From NCBI GenBank assembly GCA_004294095.1, contig RDZR01000036.1, forward strand, positions 1 to 56,559: a stretch of 56,559 nucleotides of DNA, read 5' to 3'. Below are positions 8,685 to 18,424 of this stretch, piece by piece; position 1 is the first letter of the stretch; each line of letters opens with the position of its first letter. The position numbers and the translations under genes are program-made. The notes below the pieces were generated by a model. It did not search any database, was not told where the DNA came from, and worked only from the letters and a program-made list of their open reading frames with translations. This DNA comes from Verrucomicrobiota bacterium (lineage in GTDB: Bacteria > Verrucomicrobiota > Verrucomicrobiia > Verrucomicrobiales > Akkermansiaceae).

Positions 8685-9746
8685 TTAGAATGGGATGACT
8701 TGATTATTACTGACTCTTAAGCGAGCAAGGGCGGCCAATTCTGGGTAATCATGCAGCCAGTCCAGATGCGTGGAGGTGATCCATTTCTGAGCCTGTTGTG
8801 GAAGGTGGCGCATCAGCGCATTGCGGCGTTGCGGATCGAGCTCTCCAAACACATCATCTATCAGATAGATCGGAAGTTGACCGGTGTGAATTTCTAACAA
8901 TTTACCCTGAGCTAGTTTGAGTGCGATTGCCAGAGTTCGCTGCTGCCCTTCGCTGGCATAGCTTGCCGCAGGCATGCCATGAAGCCGCAAGTCCAAATCA
9001 TCGCGGTGAGGCCCGACCACTGCTTGGCGCATGCGAATTTCCCGATCTCTGGCTTGCAGCATGGATTCGCGCAAGTCCGGCCCGCTGGCGGGTAAATAGC
9101 GCATGGTGAGAGCTTCATTGATTCCGCTGATGTCATTCTGCGCTGTGGCCGCGAGCGTGGCTAACTCATGGATCACTTGCTCGCGCCTCTGTATCAAATG
9201 AGTGCCGCTCTCGATCATGATTTCTTCATACGATTGAATCTCTGCATCACGTGAGCGGATTTCTTTGAGCAAAAAGTTTTTTGCACGCAGGGCGCGTTTG
9301 TATCGTGAAAATGAAACTCGGTAGTGGGGATCGATTTGGCTTGCAATGAAGTCCAGAAAACGGCGGCGGCTCTCTGCTGGGCCGCGCACGAGATCGAGGT
9401 CTTCATTCCCTAGCCAAACGACGCGGCCACCGTCTTTTAGGTATTCGCTTTGTGATTCAACTGGTTGATGATTTGCCCGTAGGATGAGGCCGCCATCCGC
9501 ATATCGCACACTGCGTTGGCCTTGCCATGCCTCGCCAGTTACGCCAAATCCCGTAGATCCGATGCGGGCGAGAGTCGCCATTCGATTGCTCCGTGGCGAG
9601 TGCAATCGAATCAGCACGCAGAGCGCTTCGAGAATGGATGTTTTTCCTTGGGCATTTTCTCCAACCAGTAGCACGCCCTCGGCAGGCACCCTTAGGCTTA
9701 GGGCAGAAAAACATCGAAAATCTAACAGACGTATAGCTTGAACCAC
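8685..9746 (-). CDS. recF: DNA replication/repair protein RecF
   Basis: RecF is an SMC-like ATPase that binds single-strand gaps and helps RecO/RecR load RecA. This copy of 353 residues has the Walker A motif GENAQGKTS (29-37), the ABC signature YASEGQQRTLAIALKLAQ and the Walker B/D-loop YLIDDVFGELD, in the expected order, plus the N-terminal LLDFRCF typical of RecF. The start is a GTG at 9746, only nine bases downstream of the cyclophilin stop, so the two are probably one transcript. dnaA, dnaN and gyrB, its usual neighbours, are absent here. Confidence 0.93.
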   Translation of the reverse strand: MVQAIRLLDFRCFSALSLRVPAEGVLLVGENAQGKTSILEALCVLIRLHSPRSNRMATLARIGSTGFGVTGEAWQGQRSVRYADGGLILRANHQPVESQSEYLKDGGRVVWLGNEDLDLVRGPAESRRRFLDFIASQIDPHYRVSFSRYKRALRAKNFLLKEIRSRDAEIQSYEEIMIESGTHLIQRREQVIHELATLAATAQNDISGINEALTMRYLPASGPDLRESMLQARDREIRMRQAVVGPHRDDLDLRLHGMPAASYASEGQQRTLAIALKLAQGKLLEIHTGQLPIYLIDDVFGELDPQRRNALMRHLPQQAQKWITSTHLDWLHDYPELAALARLRVSNNQVIPF

Positions 9747-9755
9747 GATTTTCGG

Positions 9756-10934
9756 TTAGAGGGTAATACTCAGGGATCCACTTGTCTGAGAAGTCCAACT
9801 GAAACCGTTCCAACGCTGTGTATTATTGCGGCCCAAGATGTGGGTGGAATTTTTTGTGTCCAAGCCAGATCTTATAAGCAGCGGAGCCATGATGGTGTTA
9901 TTGATAATCAATGAGCTATTGTAGGCGTTGTTTTCATAGCTGAATACCGTGAAGGTTCCCGGTGACGATGGGTTGAGAGAATTAAGGATCGTGCCGCCTT
10001 TGCCAGCTGCGTTAAACGTCAATGTGATGGTGCTGCTATTCTGTGAGACACCGACGATCATGGTTCGATTGGCCAGAGAGCTTTGACCTAAAGCAGCAGG
10101 GTAAAAAACTTTTGATAGATAAAAAAATTGCTTAGGCTTTGATGCATTTCCGAGGGTAAATTCAGAAGTGGGTGATTCATCTGGCGCATGGTAATACTCT
10201 GAAGCTTTGGTCCATGTGGTGAGATTTTCACTGCCGTAGGCCGCCAAAATGTCGCCTGCTTGAGTTGGCTCACTTAGTAACCATTTGGCATGGGTGTTGG
10301 GCACGACATTCATGTTGCCGGGTAAACTTTTTATTTGCGGCAGAGCCTGCGCCTGTTCGTCAAAAACGATTGCTGCCGGATCCGTCCGTGAGAAGGTGAT
10401 GCCTGTGATGGTCGATCCATTATTGCCAGCCGCGTGGATCGCGTCGATTGTGGCTCTGCTCGCTGCGTCGGTGATAAGGCCGAAAACCGTATGCACAGAA
10501 TTCAAGTGCGATGGGCTCGAATTTCCGACAAAAAATATTTGGCTGCTATTGCTGTTCGGGCCGCTGTTGGCCATTGAAAGCACGTATGGCACATGTGTCA
10601 GGCTAGGGTGAAATTCGTCCTGAAAGGTATATCCTGGGCCACCGCCGGAGTTGGTTCCATTGCCTGATCCAGTCTGTGCAATGCGGAATGTTGCCTCATT
10701 GACGACGCGGAAAAATTTTTCCCCGACATAGAATTGTTTTTTTCTAACAGCACCATTCAGAACATCGACTGTTTTGCCAGTGCCTTGTGCAAGCAGCATG
10801 AAATTTGCCACCGTTTTGGGTGTTTTATCAAACTGCAGCTCAACGGAGATATTCCCCACCGTCGTCTGCACTTCCGCGATGAGTGCGGCTTGCGAAGAGG
10901 CGCATAAAGCAATCCAGCAAAAAATGATTTTCAT
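9756..10934 (-). CDS. Secreted cyclophilin-type peptidyl-prolyl isomerase with C-terminal extension
   Basis: A signal peptide (MKIIFCWIALCASSQA, cleavage after SQA) is followed by a cyclophilin domain (about residues 18-205). The domain shows FDKTPKTVANF, FFRVV, GGGPGYTFQDEF, MANSGPNSNSSQIFF and HTVFG, close to the family pattern, with SQIFF for the usual SQFFI. The remaining 190 residues are unlike cyclophilins: Ser/Thr/Asn-rich and probably beta-rich, with segments such as FYLSKVFYP. The protein should act outside the cytoplasm as a folding catalyst. It is the first gene of the presumed operon with recF and hrpB, a pairing without obvious functional sense. The function of the C-terminal part is unknown. 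Confidence 0.85.
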   Translation of the reverse strand: MKIIFCWIALCASSQAALIAEVQTTVGNISVELQFDKTPKTVANFMLLAQGTGKTVDVLNGAVRKKQFYVGEKFFRVVNEATFRIAQTGSGNGTNSGGGPGYTFQDEFHPSLTHVPYVLSMANSGPNSNSSQIFFVGNSSPSHLNSVHTVFGLITDAASRATIDAIHAAGNNGSTITGITFSRTDPAAIVFDEQAQALPQIKSLPGNMNVVPNTHAKWLLSEPTQAGDILAAYGSENLTTWTKASEYYHAPDESPTSEFTLGNASKPKQFFYLSKVFYPAALGQSSLANRTMIVGVSQNSSTITLTFNAAGKGGTILNSLNPSSPGTFTVFSYENNAYNSSLIINNTIMAPLLIRSGLDTKNSTHILGRNNTQRWNGFSWTSQTSGSLSITL

Positions 10935-10995
10935 AATAGTATATTCACCACTCAGATTTATTTGTGCAAGGCACAGTTTCAGATATATCGATGGC

Positions 10996-12879
10996 CTAAA
11001 ATTTTTCTAACAGGTCGATTGTTAATTTTGAATAGCTTTCCTTGTCTAACAAAAAATACTGCCGCGAGCTTTCTGCGTAGCCGTAATAAAAGCGTGGTTG
11101 GCTGGGCTGATTGGGTGCAAGGCGTAGGGTGCGTTTACTAAAACCCGTAAAATCGCCCATGTCATTGGTTGTTTGTTCCAACACGGTGAACGTGGCGGAA
11201 GGATCCAATAATGCACGACTCGCCGCTTCATCATTTGCGGGTAGCCAGCGCCACACTTTGAGCCCTTCAAGTTCGCCTAACATAAAATTCGCGCGCATCG
11301 CATTAAAATTCCCAGTGATGTCTTTTCCATCCTGCTCCACTTGCCATGATTCATAGCGATCATTGTATTTGAGAAAAATTGCGGATTCACCTTCCATCTT
11401 GCGCTCGATCGCTTGAAGCGAGGCGCGAGAGATCGACCACAATCTAGCGTGCTGCCACTCATAGGCTTGCGTGGAAATTTGTTCCAAAATGTTAGGCTCG
11501 ACTTCCATCACCGTCGCAGTGCCCTGCCGATTGATAAACACGTGGCCGTTTTCATTCATTCCGAAAAGCAACGTCAGCGCTTGCTCGCCCTCGCCACGGA
11601 AGCTCAACGTGAGGATCGGGCGGTCGATGCCCCATGGGGAAAAATCCGTTGCAGCATCGCTCATGAATTCGGAGGCCCGCACTTCGGTGACGGCTTTGAG
11701 CAGGCTAAAAAGTCGCTCTTCATTTGCCTCGCTCGTCGCACCATTGACGATTGTCATCCACGGTCCTCGCGCTTGACGCGTGATGCGAATCGGTGCGCTC
11801 ACTGCCGGCTTAATCGTGATTTCACGCAATGAAGCGACTTGCAATTGAGTCAAGCTGCGATCTCGCAGTGCATTGACTGAGAGCGGTAAATCTGCGATCG
11901 CGACCTCTCCGTTTCTGTTGTCTGATGGAAATTCAAAAACCGCGTCGGGTCGTTGATTCAGGGTCGCTACCCGTTCATTGATTTCCGCTGATTTTGCGGC
12001 CATGATTTCCAGCACTTGCGCTTTTTCATCGCCGAATGAAGTCAACGCAATGCTCGTGGACGCACGCACTGCATCATCATTCAACAAGGTGATGCTATCA
12101 CGGTCAGCGACTTTCGCTGCTTGAAGTTCGTAAAGCCCTTCGATGAGTGTCTTGACTGCGGCGGGATCGGTTTTGAGTGCCAGTGGTTTGGCAATCCGCC
12201 ATGGACTTTCCACGGACTCGCGAGACAAAGTTAGCTCGCCTTCGGCGGAAATGATTTGAATCGATTTCAAAGCCAGAGGGTTAAAATAGAATGGCCGATG
12301 GTCTCTAAGATGTTTCAAGCCATCTCCAAACCACGAGGTGATATCGCCTGTGCAAGTGTAAATGTGGTCCTTGCGCAAGTGCTCGCGTGCTTGCACAAAA
12401 ACCGTCGGCACGGGAGGTTCATCCGGCTTCATTGCGGCCATCCATGGGCTGCGCCTGCCGATGCGATAGGTTGCTAGAATTTGCCGGTCACTATCTAACA
12501 ATTTAATATGCACGCTGCCGCCTTTGAGTCCCGTTTCAGCAGGATCCGTTTCATCCACTTTGGCATGATCTTCCACCCGCATGCCGCGGGTGAACTCAAC
12601 GATGGCCCATGCGGCGCGAGGATCCATGCGATCTTGCCATGGCTTGCTCGCCATCCAACCATTTTCTGATAGAAAAAAAGCCGCTTCCACTTGATCCACT
12701 TTGACCTCGATGTGTTTCACCTCCGAGGCTGTTAGATTCGGATAGAGTGCTTGCCCGACGGCCGTCGCCGGCTTGCCAAATATTTCTTCGATCGGATTTC
12801 CGAGCCGTTGCCATGCGATCAGTCCCGCCACCGCCAGCGCGGCGAGCATCAGAATGAGCGTGCTTGAGAGAAATCTCAT
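10996..12879 (-). CDS. DUF4340 domain protein, membrane-anchored
   Basis: The protein has 627 residues, one N-terminal membrane segment (LSSTLILMLAALAVAGLIAW, about residues 4-23), and a long extracytoplasmic part with repeated beta segments. Three passages (AAFFLSENGWMASKPW, LSRESVESPWRIAKPL and ITRQARGPWMTIVNG) have the W-x-(I/V/L) pattern of the DUF4340 family. DUF4340 genes are usually found with GldG-like and ABC-2 permease genes, as here, just 12 bases after the GldG-like stop. The set is thought to form an export or gliding-type ABC system at the envelope; the substrate is unknown. Family assignment is confident, function is not. Confidence 0.8.
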   Translation of the reverse strand: MRFLSSTLILMLAALAVAGLIAWQRLGNPIEEIFGKPATAVGQALYPNLTASEVKHIEVKVDQVEAAFFLSENGWMASKPWQDRMDPRAAWAIVEFTRGMRVEDHAKVDETDPAETGLKGGSVHIKLLDSDRQILATYRIGRRSPWMAAMKPDEPPVPTVFVQAREHLRKDHIYTCTGDITSWFGDGLKHLRDHRPFYFNPLALKSIQIISAEGELTLSRESVESPWRIAKPLALKTDPAAVKTLIEGLYELQAAKVADRDSITLLNDDAVRASTSIALTSFGDEKAQVLEIMAAKSAEINERVATLNQRPDAVFEFPSDNRNGEVAIADLPLSVNALRDRSLTQLQVASLREITIKPAVSAPIRITRQARGPWMTIVNGATSEANEERLFSLLKAVTEVRASEFMSDAATDFSPWGIDRPILTLSFRGEGEQALTLLFGMNENGHVFINRQGTATVMEVEPNILEQISTQAYEWQHARLWSISRASLQAIERKMEGESAIFLKYNDRYESWQVEQDGKDITGNFNAMRANFMLGELEGLKVWRWLPANDEAASRALLDPSATFTVLEQTTNDMGDFTGFSKRTLRLAPNQPSQPRFYYGYAESSRQYFLLDKESYSKLTIDLLEKF

Positions 12880-12891
12880 GGTGCCGATGGG

Positions 12892-14442
12892 TTAGACTCG
12901 GCGAGATGCCCACACCATTGCTCCGCACAAGATGAAAAATCCTGGTAGAAAAATGAGGTTCACGCGGTTGATAAAAGAAATTTGTGCATCGAGCAGTGGC
13001 AAGCGGTAGGTTCCAAGCGAGCGCGGGCCGATGCCGCTGAGTGCTTCACGATTGATCAACCAGTTGACCGAGCTGTTGAGGAAATCGACATTCTCTGCGC
13101 CTTGTTTGTTGGCGTCGAGCACATCGGTATTGGCCATCACGATCATGCGCGATGTCTTCGCGGCGAGGCGATCATCATTGGCTGCGCCACGCACCACACA
13201 CGCGGCGAGAAAGAGCGGCGGCGGCATATCTTCACTTTCATCAAAGGCTTCGTTACCCTTGCCAAATTGCGTTTCACCCCAAAAATCCGGCGCAGCTTGA
13301 ATCAGGCTGACTGGTTGAATTTTCACTCGCAACAAATCCTCCGCCCCTTCGCGCACTTCGAGAGATGAGGTGGCTCCTTCTAAAATTGTCGATTGTCCGG
13401 CAAGATCTTGCGTGAAGGCCATGCCGGGTAAGAAAAAGCCGCGGGCTCTTGTTTCTAAAGCGTCATCCGTTTTTCGCACCACGCGGTCGCGCCGCGGAGT
13501 GACTCCATTCTCACGCAGAAATGCTCTCAAACGCATGGGAGTATCGCCCGCTCTGAGCAAGACTAACAGCGCAGACTGTGGGCGATTCCAGTAACGCTTG
13601 AGCACTTCAACTTCCGTTTCGGTTAGATCATACTTGGGCGCGATCAATGCGATGCCCTCGATGTCTTCCGGCACTTCCTTCATTTCTGATAGAGCGGCAG
13701 GAATGAGTTCAATATTCTGAAAGAGCAAAGTGCTTTCTAACGATTTTGCAGGCGAATTTTCATCTGTCGAATTGAGCTGGCTTTTATCGGCGAGAAACAA
13801 CATCCGCTTGGGCCGCCCTTCGATTGCCTCGACCAAGCGCGCCGTCATCACATCCTCGCCGCGGAAGCCGGAAATTTTCCTCACTCCATCCGCCGTCGTG
13901 TAGCTGACGAATTCCTCGGCGATGGTGAGTTTGATGTTCTTGTTGAGTGTTTTGGTGCCTTGATCACTTTCCTCCAGAGCCGGCACATCATCCTCGCGGG
14001 CATCGAAGATGATCATGTCTTTCACCAGCAACATGCCATAGGCGGCAAGCACCTCCTGCGTGCGGTCCGGACTGCGCAGTGGATCTAACATTTCCACATC
14101 AATTTTCCCGTTAGAAAAGCGCTCATATTCTTCTGATAGAGCGCGGATTCGTTCATAGAATGGCGAGCTTCGCCTCATCGCAATGATCCATTTGATCGGT
14201 TCCTTGCGCGTCTTGATGGAATCACCGGCAAGATATTGCCGCGTCGCAGGCGAGAGGGTGTAGGCCGCCTCGCGCGTGAGATCCCAGCGCACCGGATGTT
14301 CGATCGCGAAGAAATTTAACCCTAACAAAATCCCAGCGACGATCGCAATTTGAATCACGACGAGTGCGCCAATCCCGAGTCGATTGAGCTTTCTCGGCCT
14401 CTCTGTTTTGGTGGCCACGTCCATGTCTTCTGCGGGTGTCAT
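12892..14442 (-). CDS. GldG-like ABC-type auxiliary protein
   Basis: The start is set to the ATG at 14442, which overlaps the permease stop (ATGA at 14439-14442); the frame is open further upstream but that part is antisense-free overlap only. The 516-residue product has a membrane segment near the N-terminus (IGALVVIQIAIVAGILLGLNFF), then the GldG/DUF7088-like extracytoplasmic part beginning HPVRWDLTREAAYTLSP. It ends with a second membrane segment (LIFLPGFFILCGAMVWASRRV). It lies between an ABC-2 permease and a DUF4340 gene, the usual order for this system. GldG of Bacteroidetes takes part in gliding with GldA and GldF; whether this organism glides cannot be told. Confidence 0.85.
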   Translation of the reverse strand: MTPAEDMDVATKTERPRKLNRLGIGALVVIQIAIVAGILLGLNFFAIEHPVRWDLTREAAYTLSPATRQYLAGDSIKTRKEPIKWIIAMRRSSPFYERIRALSEEYERFSNGKIDVEMLDPLRSPDRTQEVLAAYGMLLVKDMIIFDAREDDVPALEESDQGTKTLNKNIKLTIAEEFVSYTTADGVRKISGFRGEDVMTARLVEAIEGRPKRMLFLADKSQLNSTDENSPAKSLESTLLFQNIELIPAALSEMKEVPEDIEGIALIAPKYDLTETEVEVLKRYWNRPQSALLVLLRAGDTPMRLRAFLRENGVTPRRDRVVRKTDDALETRARGFFLPGMAFTQDLAGQSTILEGATSSLEVREGAEDLLRVKIQPVSLIQAAPDFWGETQFGKGNEAFDESEDMPPPLFLAACVVRGAANDDRLAAKTSRMIVMANTDVLDANKQGAENVDFLNSSVNWLINREALSGIGPRSLGTYRLPLLDAQISFINRVNLIFLPGFFILCGAMVWASRRV

Positions 14443-15191
14443 CTTTTCCAACGTCGATAAGCCACTGTCTGATAGGTGAGAAATAAAACAAACACGGCGA
14501 GACTTAAAAAATACAAAACCGCGCGTAGATCTAACAGCCCGCTTGCAAAGTAATGCAAATGATTCTGCCAAGAAATCGCGTGAAACAAGCCAGCACCAAC
14601 GAATGACTCGCCCCAGATCACCGTCACGTAGCCGAGGAAATACTGAATCACCAACACGCCCATCGTCAGCATACCAGAAATGATTTGGCTCGATGTCAGT
14701 GCAGACGACAAGCAGCCCATCGCCGTCAATGCCGATCCCATCAGCATCAAGATGCTAAAAGCACCGAGCATGTTGCCTGCCGCCCACGTCGGTGGAACAT
14801 CAGTGAACCACTGAAACATCTGAAATTGTAGCCAAGCTGGAATCCACAAGACCGCGTAAAAAATCATCGCCGCCGTGTATTTGGAAGCGACGACTTGCCA
14901 CGTTTGCACTGGCGCAGTGAGCAATGTTTCCATCGTGCCAGAGCGTTCTTCCTCTGCAAAAAGCCGCATGGTGATCAACGGGAAAATGAACAAAAAATAG
15001 AACCAAAAAAGCGGCGTGTGGAACGTCACATAAACCAAGCTGTCCTTCACCGGGCCATCGCGGAATCCTTTCATCGCGCTGGATAAAGAAAGCCCTTGCA
15101 TCACCGTGACGACGGCAAGCACGAGCCAGCCAAAAGGAGTTAGAAAAAAACCTTTGAGTTCTTTAAGGGTCAGAATACGAAAAACTCTCAT
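14439..15191 (-). CDS. ABC-2 type transporter permease (GldF-like)
   Basis: A 250-residue polytopic protein with about six membrane helices. It begins MRVFRILTLKELKGFFLTP, the cytoplasmic elbow helix of ABC-2 permeases, and carries the diagnostic loop RLFAEEERSGTMETLLTAPV between helices 2 and 3. It is the first gene of a three-gene minus-strand operon with the GldG-like and DUF4340 genes. The ATP-binding subunit that should energise it is not next to it, since the upstream neighbour is a divergent antiporter. The permease should sit in the inner membrane and work with an ATPase encoded elsewhere. Confidence 0.87.
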   Translation of the reverse strand: MRVFRILTLKELKGFFLTPFGWLVLAVVTVMQGLSLSSAMKGFRDGPVKDSLVYVTFHTPLFWFYFLFIFPLITMRLFAEEERSGTMETLLTAPVQTWQVVASKYTAAMIFYAVLWIPAWLQFQMFQWFTDVPPTWAAGNMLGAFSILMLMGSALTAMGCLSSALTSSQIISGMLTMGVLVIQYFLGYVTVIWGESFVGAGLFHAISWQNHLHYFASGLLDLRAVLYFLSLAVFVLFLTYQTVAYRRWKR

Positions 15192-15337
15192 CGCGAGGCC
15201 ACTGTTGGCCGCTCTTGGTAGGCGTTTTAATCACCCTGCGCAAAGGGAAAAGCACATCTCAGCGGATTTGCATCGGTTTCGCTAAGAAAGCACTTTTTGA
15301 CCTTTGCCCTCTGCTCGGATTGCCTCACGCTTGTGCT

Positions 15338-17083
15338 GTGAATGGTTGGTCATCGATTTTAGCAGTCAGCGCAGCATCCATCTCCCCGCTGTTTGCCTTG
15401 CTGACGATGGTGTTGATCACCGCGGTTTTGGTTTCCTTGGTGTTGGTTAAATTCAAACAAAGCCTCTTAGTCGGCTATTTGTTAAGTGGCGTGTTGATTG
15501 GTAATTTTGGCCTGTTGTGGGTGACGGGTATTGGGCCGACGGATGCCGTCATCGCAAATTTTGCCGAAATTGGCGTGGTGCTTTTGATGTTCACCTTAGG
15601 CATCGAATTCTCGCTAAGTGAATTTAAACACATTTGGAAAATTGCTCTGTTAGGCGGTGGCATGCAGGTGGGATTGACTGGGATCCTCGTGGGTCTCACC
15701 GCATGGTTGTTAGGATTTCCGACGGCCGATAGCGTCGTGCTCGCGGTTGCAGTCTCGCTGGGATCGACTGCCGTCGCGATGATGTCCTTCCAAGATCTTG
15801 GCCAGCAAAACAATCCCGGCGCTAGGGCGGGCCTCGGCGTTGCTCTGTTTCAAGACATCCTTGTGATCATGTTCTTTTTGATGATGCCCGCACTCTATCA
15901 GACGGATGGCGGCAGCATCTTGGGCAGTATTTCTCTGGCTTTTACCAAAGGTGGCCTATTCCTGATTGGCGCCTGGCTGTTAGGAAAATACGGGCTCACG
16001 CCATTGTTGCACGCGGTGGCCAAGACGCGCAGCCGCGAGTTGTTTACGCTCACGGTGGTGAGTCTTTGTGCGGGAGTTGCCTTCGCGGGTGGAGCACTTG
16101 ATTTGTCGCTCGCGTTGGGTGCTTTTGCCGCAGGTTTAGTGGTGAGTGAATCAATCTATAGTCATCGCATTCTATCAGATATTTTGCCCTTCAAAGATTT
16201 ATTTATTGCGGTGTTTTTCATCTCCGTTGGCCTGTTGATCGATCTTTCGGTGATTGCGGATCAATTGGGAATAATTCTGTTAGTTAGCGTGCTGATTTTA
16301 ACCATCAAAGGCGCCATTCTTTTTCTCGTGCTTAAATGTCTCAAGCTGCCCAATCAGCCATCGTTGCTAGCGGCATGTAGTCTCGCAAGCACAGGGGAAT
16401 TTTCCCTTGTGCTGATCGGTAAAGCAGGCGGCTATCGGCCATTTGATCCGGCCATGGAGCAAATTCTCCTGATCTGCAGCGCGGTGACGATGGCGGCAGT
16501 GCCGATGATGATGCGCGCCGCCAAACCTGTTGGAAAATGGTTAGAAAAAAAAAGAATTTGGCATGCACATCAGTTGGCTCCCGTCAGCGCCAGCCCCACT
16601 CGGCTACTCAAAGACATCCGCGATCACGCGATCATTTGCGGCTACGGGCCGGTTGGCCGCGCGCTCAATGAGGCGCTTAAGCGCTGCGGCTTGGATACTT
16701 TAATCATGGAGTTGAATTCGGAAACAGTGCGCACGCTGAAGTCAGACGGTCAGCTCGTTTTGTTCGCCGATGCAACTCATCCAGAAGCGTTGGATTTGGC
16801 CGGCATCAAGCATGCGCGCCTCGTCGCATTTACGTTTCCAGCAGTTCACATCACGACGGTGGCGGTCCCTTTAGTGCGCGAGAGAAATTCCAGCATTTGC
16901 ATTTTTGCGCGGGCTAAATTTGCCATTGAAGCCATGAAACTGAGGGCCCTCGGCGTGCAGGTGATCCACGATGAACATGAGAGCGCCGTGGCCATGGTCC
17001 GCGCCGCGGTTTCATCCTATCAACGCGTGGATGTGGACCCACTTGAGGTGGTGGATGACATCACCGACGATAGCACCCGTTAG
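15338..17083 (+). CDS. CPA2-family cation:proton antiporter with RCK (TrkA-N) domain
   Basis: The protein has about twelve membrane helices (residues 10 to 390) and a cytoplasmic NAD-binding RCK domain (HAIICGYGPVGRALNEAL, near residue 435). This is the architecture of KefB/KefC/YbaL-type monovalent cation:proton antiporters, which export K+ or Na+. The helix 4-5 signature GSTAVAMM and the central LALGAFAAGLVVSES are clear. The start is uncertain. I use the GTG at 15338 because it begins a reasonable N-terminus before the first helix; a TTG at 15215 and an ATG at 15407 are alternatives. The C-terminus is short after the RCK domain, with no TrkA-C visible. The gene converges on folC. Confidence 0.85.
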   Translation: MNGWSSILAVSAASISPLFALLTMVLITAVLVSLVLVKFKQSLLVGYLLSGVLIGNFGLLWVTGIGPTDAVIANFAEIGVVLLMFTLGIEFSLSEFKHIWKIALLGGGMQVGLTGILVGLTAWLLGFPTADSVVLAVAVSLGSTAVAMMSFQDLGQQNNPGARAGLGVALFQDILVIMFFLMMPALYQTDGGSILGSISLAFTKGGLFLIGAWLLGKYGLTPLLHAVAKTRSRELFTLTVVSLCAGVAFAGGALDLSLALGAFAAGLVVSESIYSHRILSDILPFKDLFIAVFFISVGLLIDLSVIADQLGIILLVSVLILTIKGAILFLVLKCLKLPNQPSLLAACSLASTGEFSLVLIGKAGGYRPFDPAMEQILLICSAVTMAAVPMMMRAAKPVGKWLEKKRIWHAHQLAPVSASPTRLLKDIRDHAIICGYGPVGRALNEALKRCGLDTLIMELNSETVRTLKSDGQLVLFADATHPEALDLAGIKHARLVAFTFPAVHITTVAVPLVRERNSSICIFARAKFAIEAMKLRALGVQVIHDEHESAVAMVRAAVSSYQRVDVDPLEVVDDITDDSTR

Positions 17084-17107
17084 AAAAATTCTATCTGCGC
17101 GGTGGTT

Positions 17108-18331
17108 CTATTGGCTGCTGCTTTGAAAGTCATCTTGCGTGAAATGCGCCCGCGCTTCGCCAACCAGAAATAACGACCCAGCAATCAGAATCCGTGCCTC
17201 CCGTTGCTGCGCGGCCGCCAGTGCTGATAGAAAGTTCTCATGCAAAAAAACCGGCACGTCCGTTTCTGGCATTGCATCGCACAATGCTTCTAACGGCACG
17301 GCGCGTGGTGTATCCACCGGACAAAAATGCACTTCCGCGGCGATCGGCAGCAATCGCTCGAGGATGCCGCGAATGTCCTTGCTGGCCACTGCGCTGAAAA
17401 TGAGCACGGCTTTTTCTTCACCGAAGGCATCGCGCCATGTCTCGGCAAGCACATCCGCAGCTGCTGGATTGTGGGCACCATCTAACAAAATGTTAGGAAC
17501 GATTTCCTCAAACCGCCCAGGCCACGATACATTTACGAGACCATGCCGCACGCTATCCGCGCGCAACTCAATGCCGGCACTGTGCAAAGCCGCAACCGCG
17601 AGCGCGGCATTCCAACGTTGGTGCTTGCCTGTTAGATTGATTGGGTAGCCTAACAGCGGCTCACTGATTTTTTGAAAACAAGCCCGCACTTGATTGGCCT
17701 CGCATTCTAACACTCGCATTGCTTCAGGCTCTTGACGGCCGGTGATGGCAGGTTTTCCTTCCACAAAAATGCCAGCCTTTTCGCGGGCGATGGCAGCCAA
17801 GGTATCGCCTAACCACTGCATGTGATCCATGCCGATCGGCGTGATGACTGCCACATCTGCGGGCACCGCGGTGGTCGCATCGAGCCGCCCGCCCATTCCT
17901 GTTTCTAAAACAATCAACTCACATTCCGTTTCGCGGAACCAGCGCATGGCCAGTGCGAGTGTGAGCTCAAAAAACGTCGGGTGATGCTCCATGGTCTCGG
18001 CGAGACGGCGCAGCTCCGTGAGTTCATCCGCGCAGAATGCTTCGGGAATCATTTTGCCCGATACTTGAATGCGTTCGCGGAAGTTGATTAGGTGGGGCGA
18101 GGTGAAAAGTCCGCTGCGTTGGCCACAAGCGCGCGCAATCGAATCGATCATCGCGCAAGTGCTGCCTTTGCCATTGGTGCCGGCGACGTGGATCACTTTC
18201 ACGCCATATTTTGGATAGCACAGGTGTTCTTTCAGCAAGCAGCGCATCGGCTCAAGGCCGAGCTTGATGCCGATGCTTTGGGTGGAAAATAACCAATCAA
18301 TCGCTGCTGAGTATTCCATGAATGTAGCCAT
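17108..18331 (-). CDS. folC: Bifunctional folylpolyglutamate/dihydrofolate synthase
   Basis: The 407-residue product carries the Mur-ligase-type P-loop HVAGTNGKGST (GTNGKGS at 51-57), ETGMGGRLDAT and ITPIGMDHMQWLG, all standard FolC motifs. It also has KHQRWNAALA and LLDGAHNPAAA at the start of the C-terminal domain. It adds glutamate to dihydropteroate or tetrahydrofolate with ATP in the cytoplasm. folD (22.1 kb) and the 5-formyl-THF cyclo-ligase (36.6 kb) are elsewhere in the window, so folate genes are dispersed. It holds a paired motif, CTAACA and TGTTAG separated by three bases, at 17482-17496. An ATG four codons inside is an alternative start. Confidence 0.93.
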   Translation of the reverse strand: MATFMEYSAAIDWLFSTQSIGIKLGLEPMRCLLKEHLCYPKYGVKVIHVAGTNGKGSTCAMIDSIARACGQRSGLFTSPHLINFRERIQVSGKMIPEAFCADELTELRRLAETMEHHPTFFELTLALAMRWFRETECELIVLETGMGGRLDATTAVPADVAVITPIGMDHMQWLGDTLAAIAREKAGIFVEGKPAITGRQEPEAMRVLECEANQVRACFQKISEPLLGYPINLTGKHQRWNAALAVAALHSAGIELRADSVRHGLVNVSWPGRFEEIVPNILLDGAHNPAAADVLAETWRDAFGEEKAVLIFSAVASKDIRGILERLLPIAAEVHFCPVDTPRAVPLEALCDAMPETDVPVFLHENFLSALAAAQQREARILIAGSLFLVGEARAHFTQDDFQSSSQ

Positions 18332-18424
18332 TCATCGTCGAGAATCTCGGCTCTGCCAAGCCGTCAATTTCACCATGCAACAGGAAGTTTCCGCAGAGTT
18401 TGCGAATACCCTATTATCTAGCAA

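Noticed and set aside
14443-14571. Upstream extension of the GldG-like gene
   Set aside because: The extra 43 codons lie wholly inside the permease gene and do not resemble the family. The ATGA overlap at 14439-14442 gives the better start.
15215-15337. TTG start for the antiporter at 15215
   Set aside because: The added 41 residues are not hydrophobic and not family-like; the GTG at 15338 fits better, but this is not certain.
17081-17093. TAGAA-AAA-TTCTA between antiporter and folC as a terminator
   Set aside because: Five-base AT-rich stem only; too weak to call, although it does contain part of the motif.
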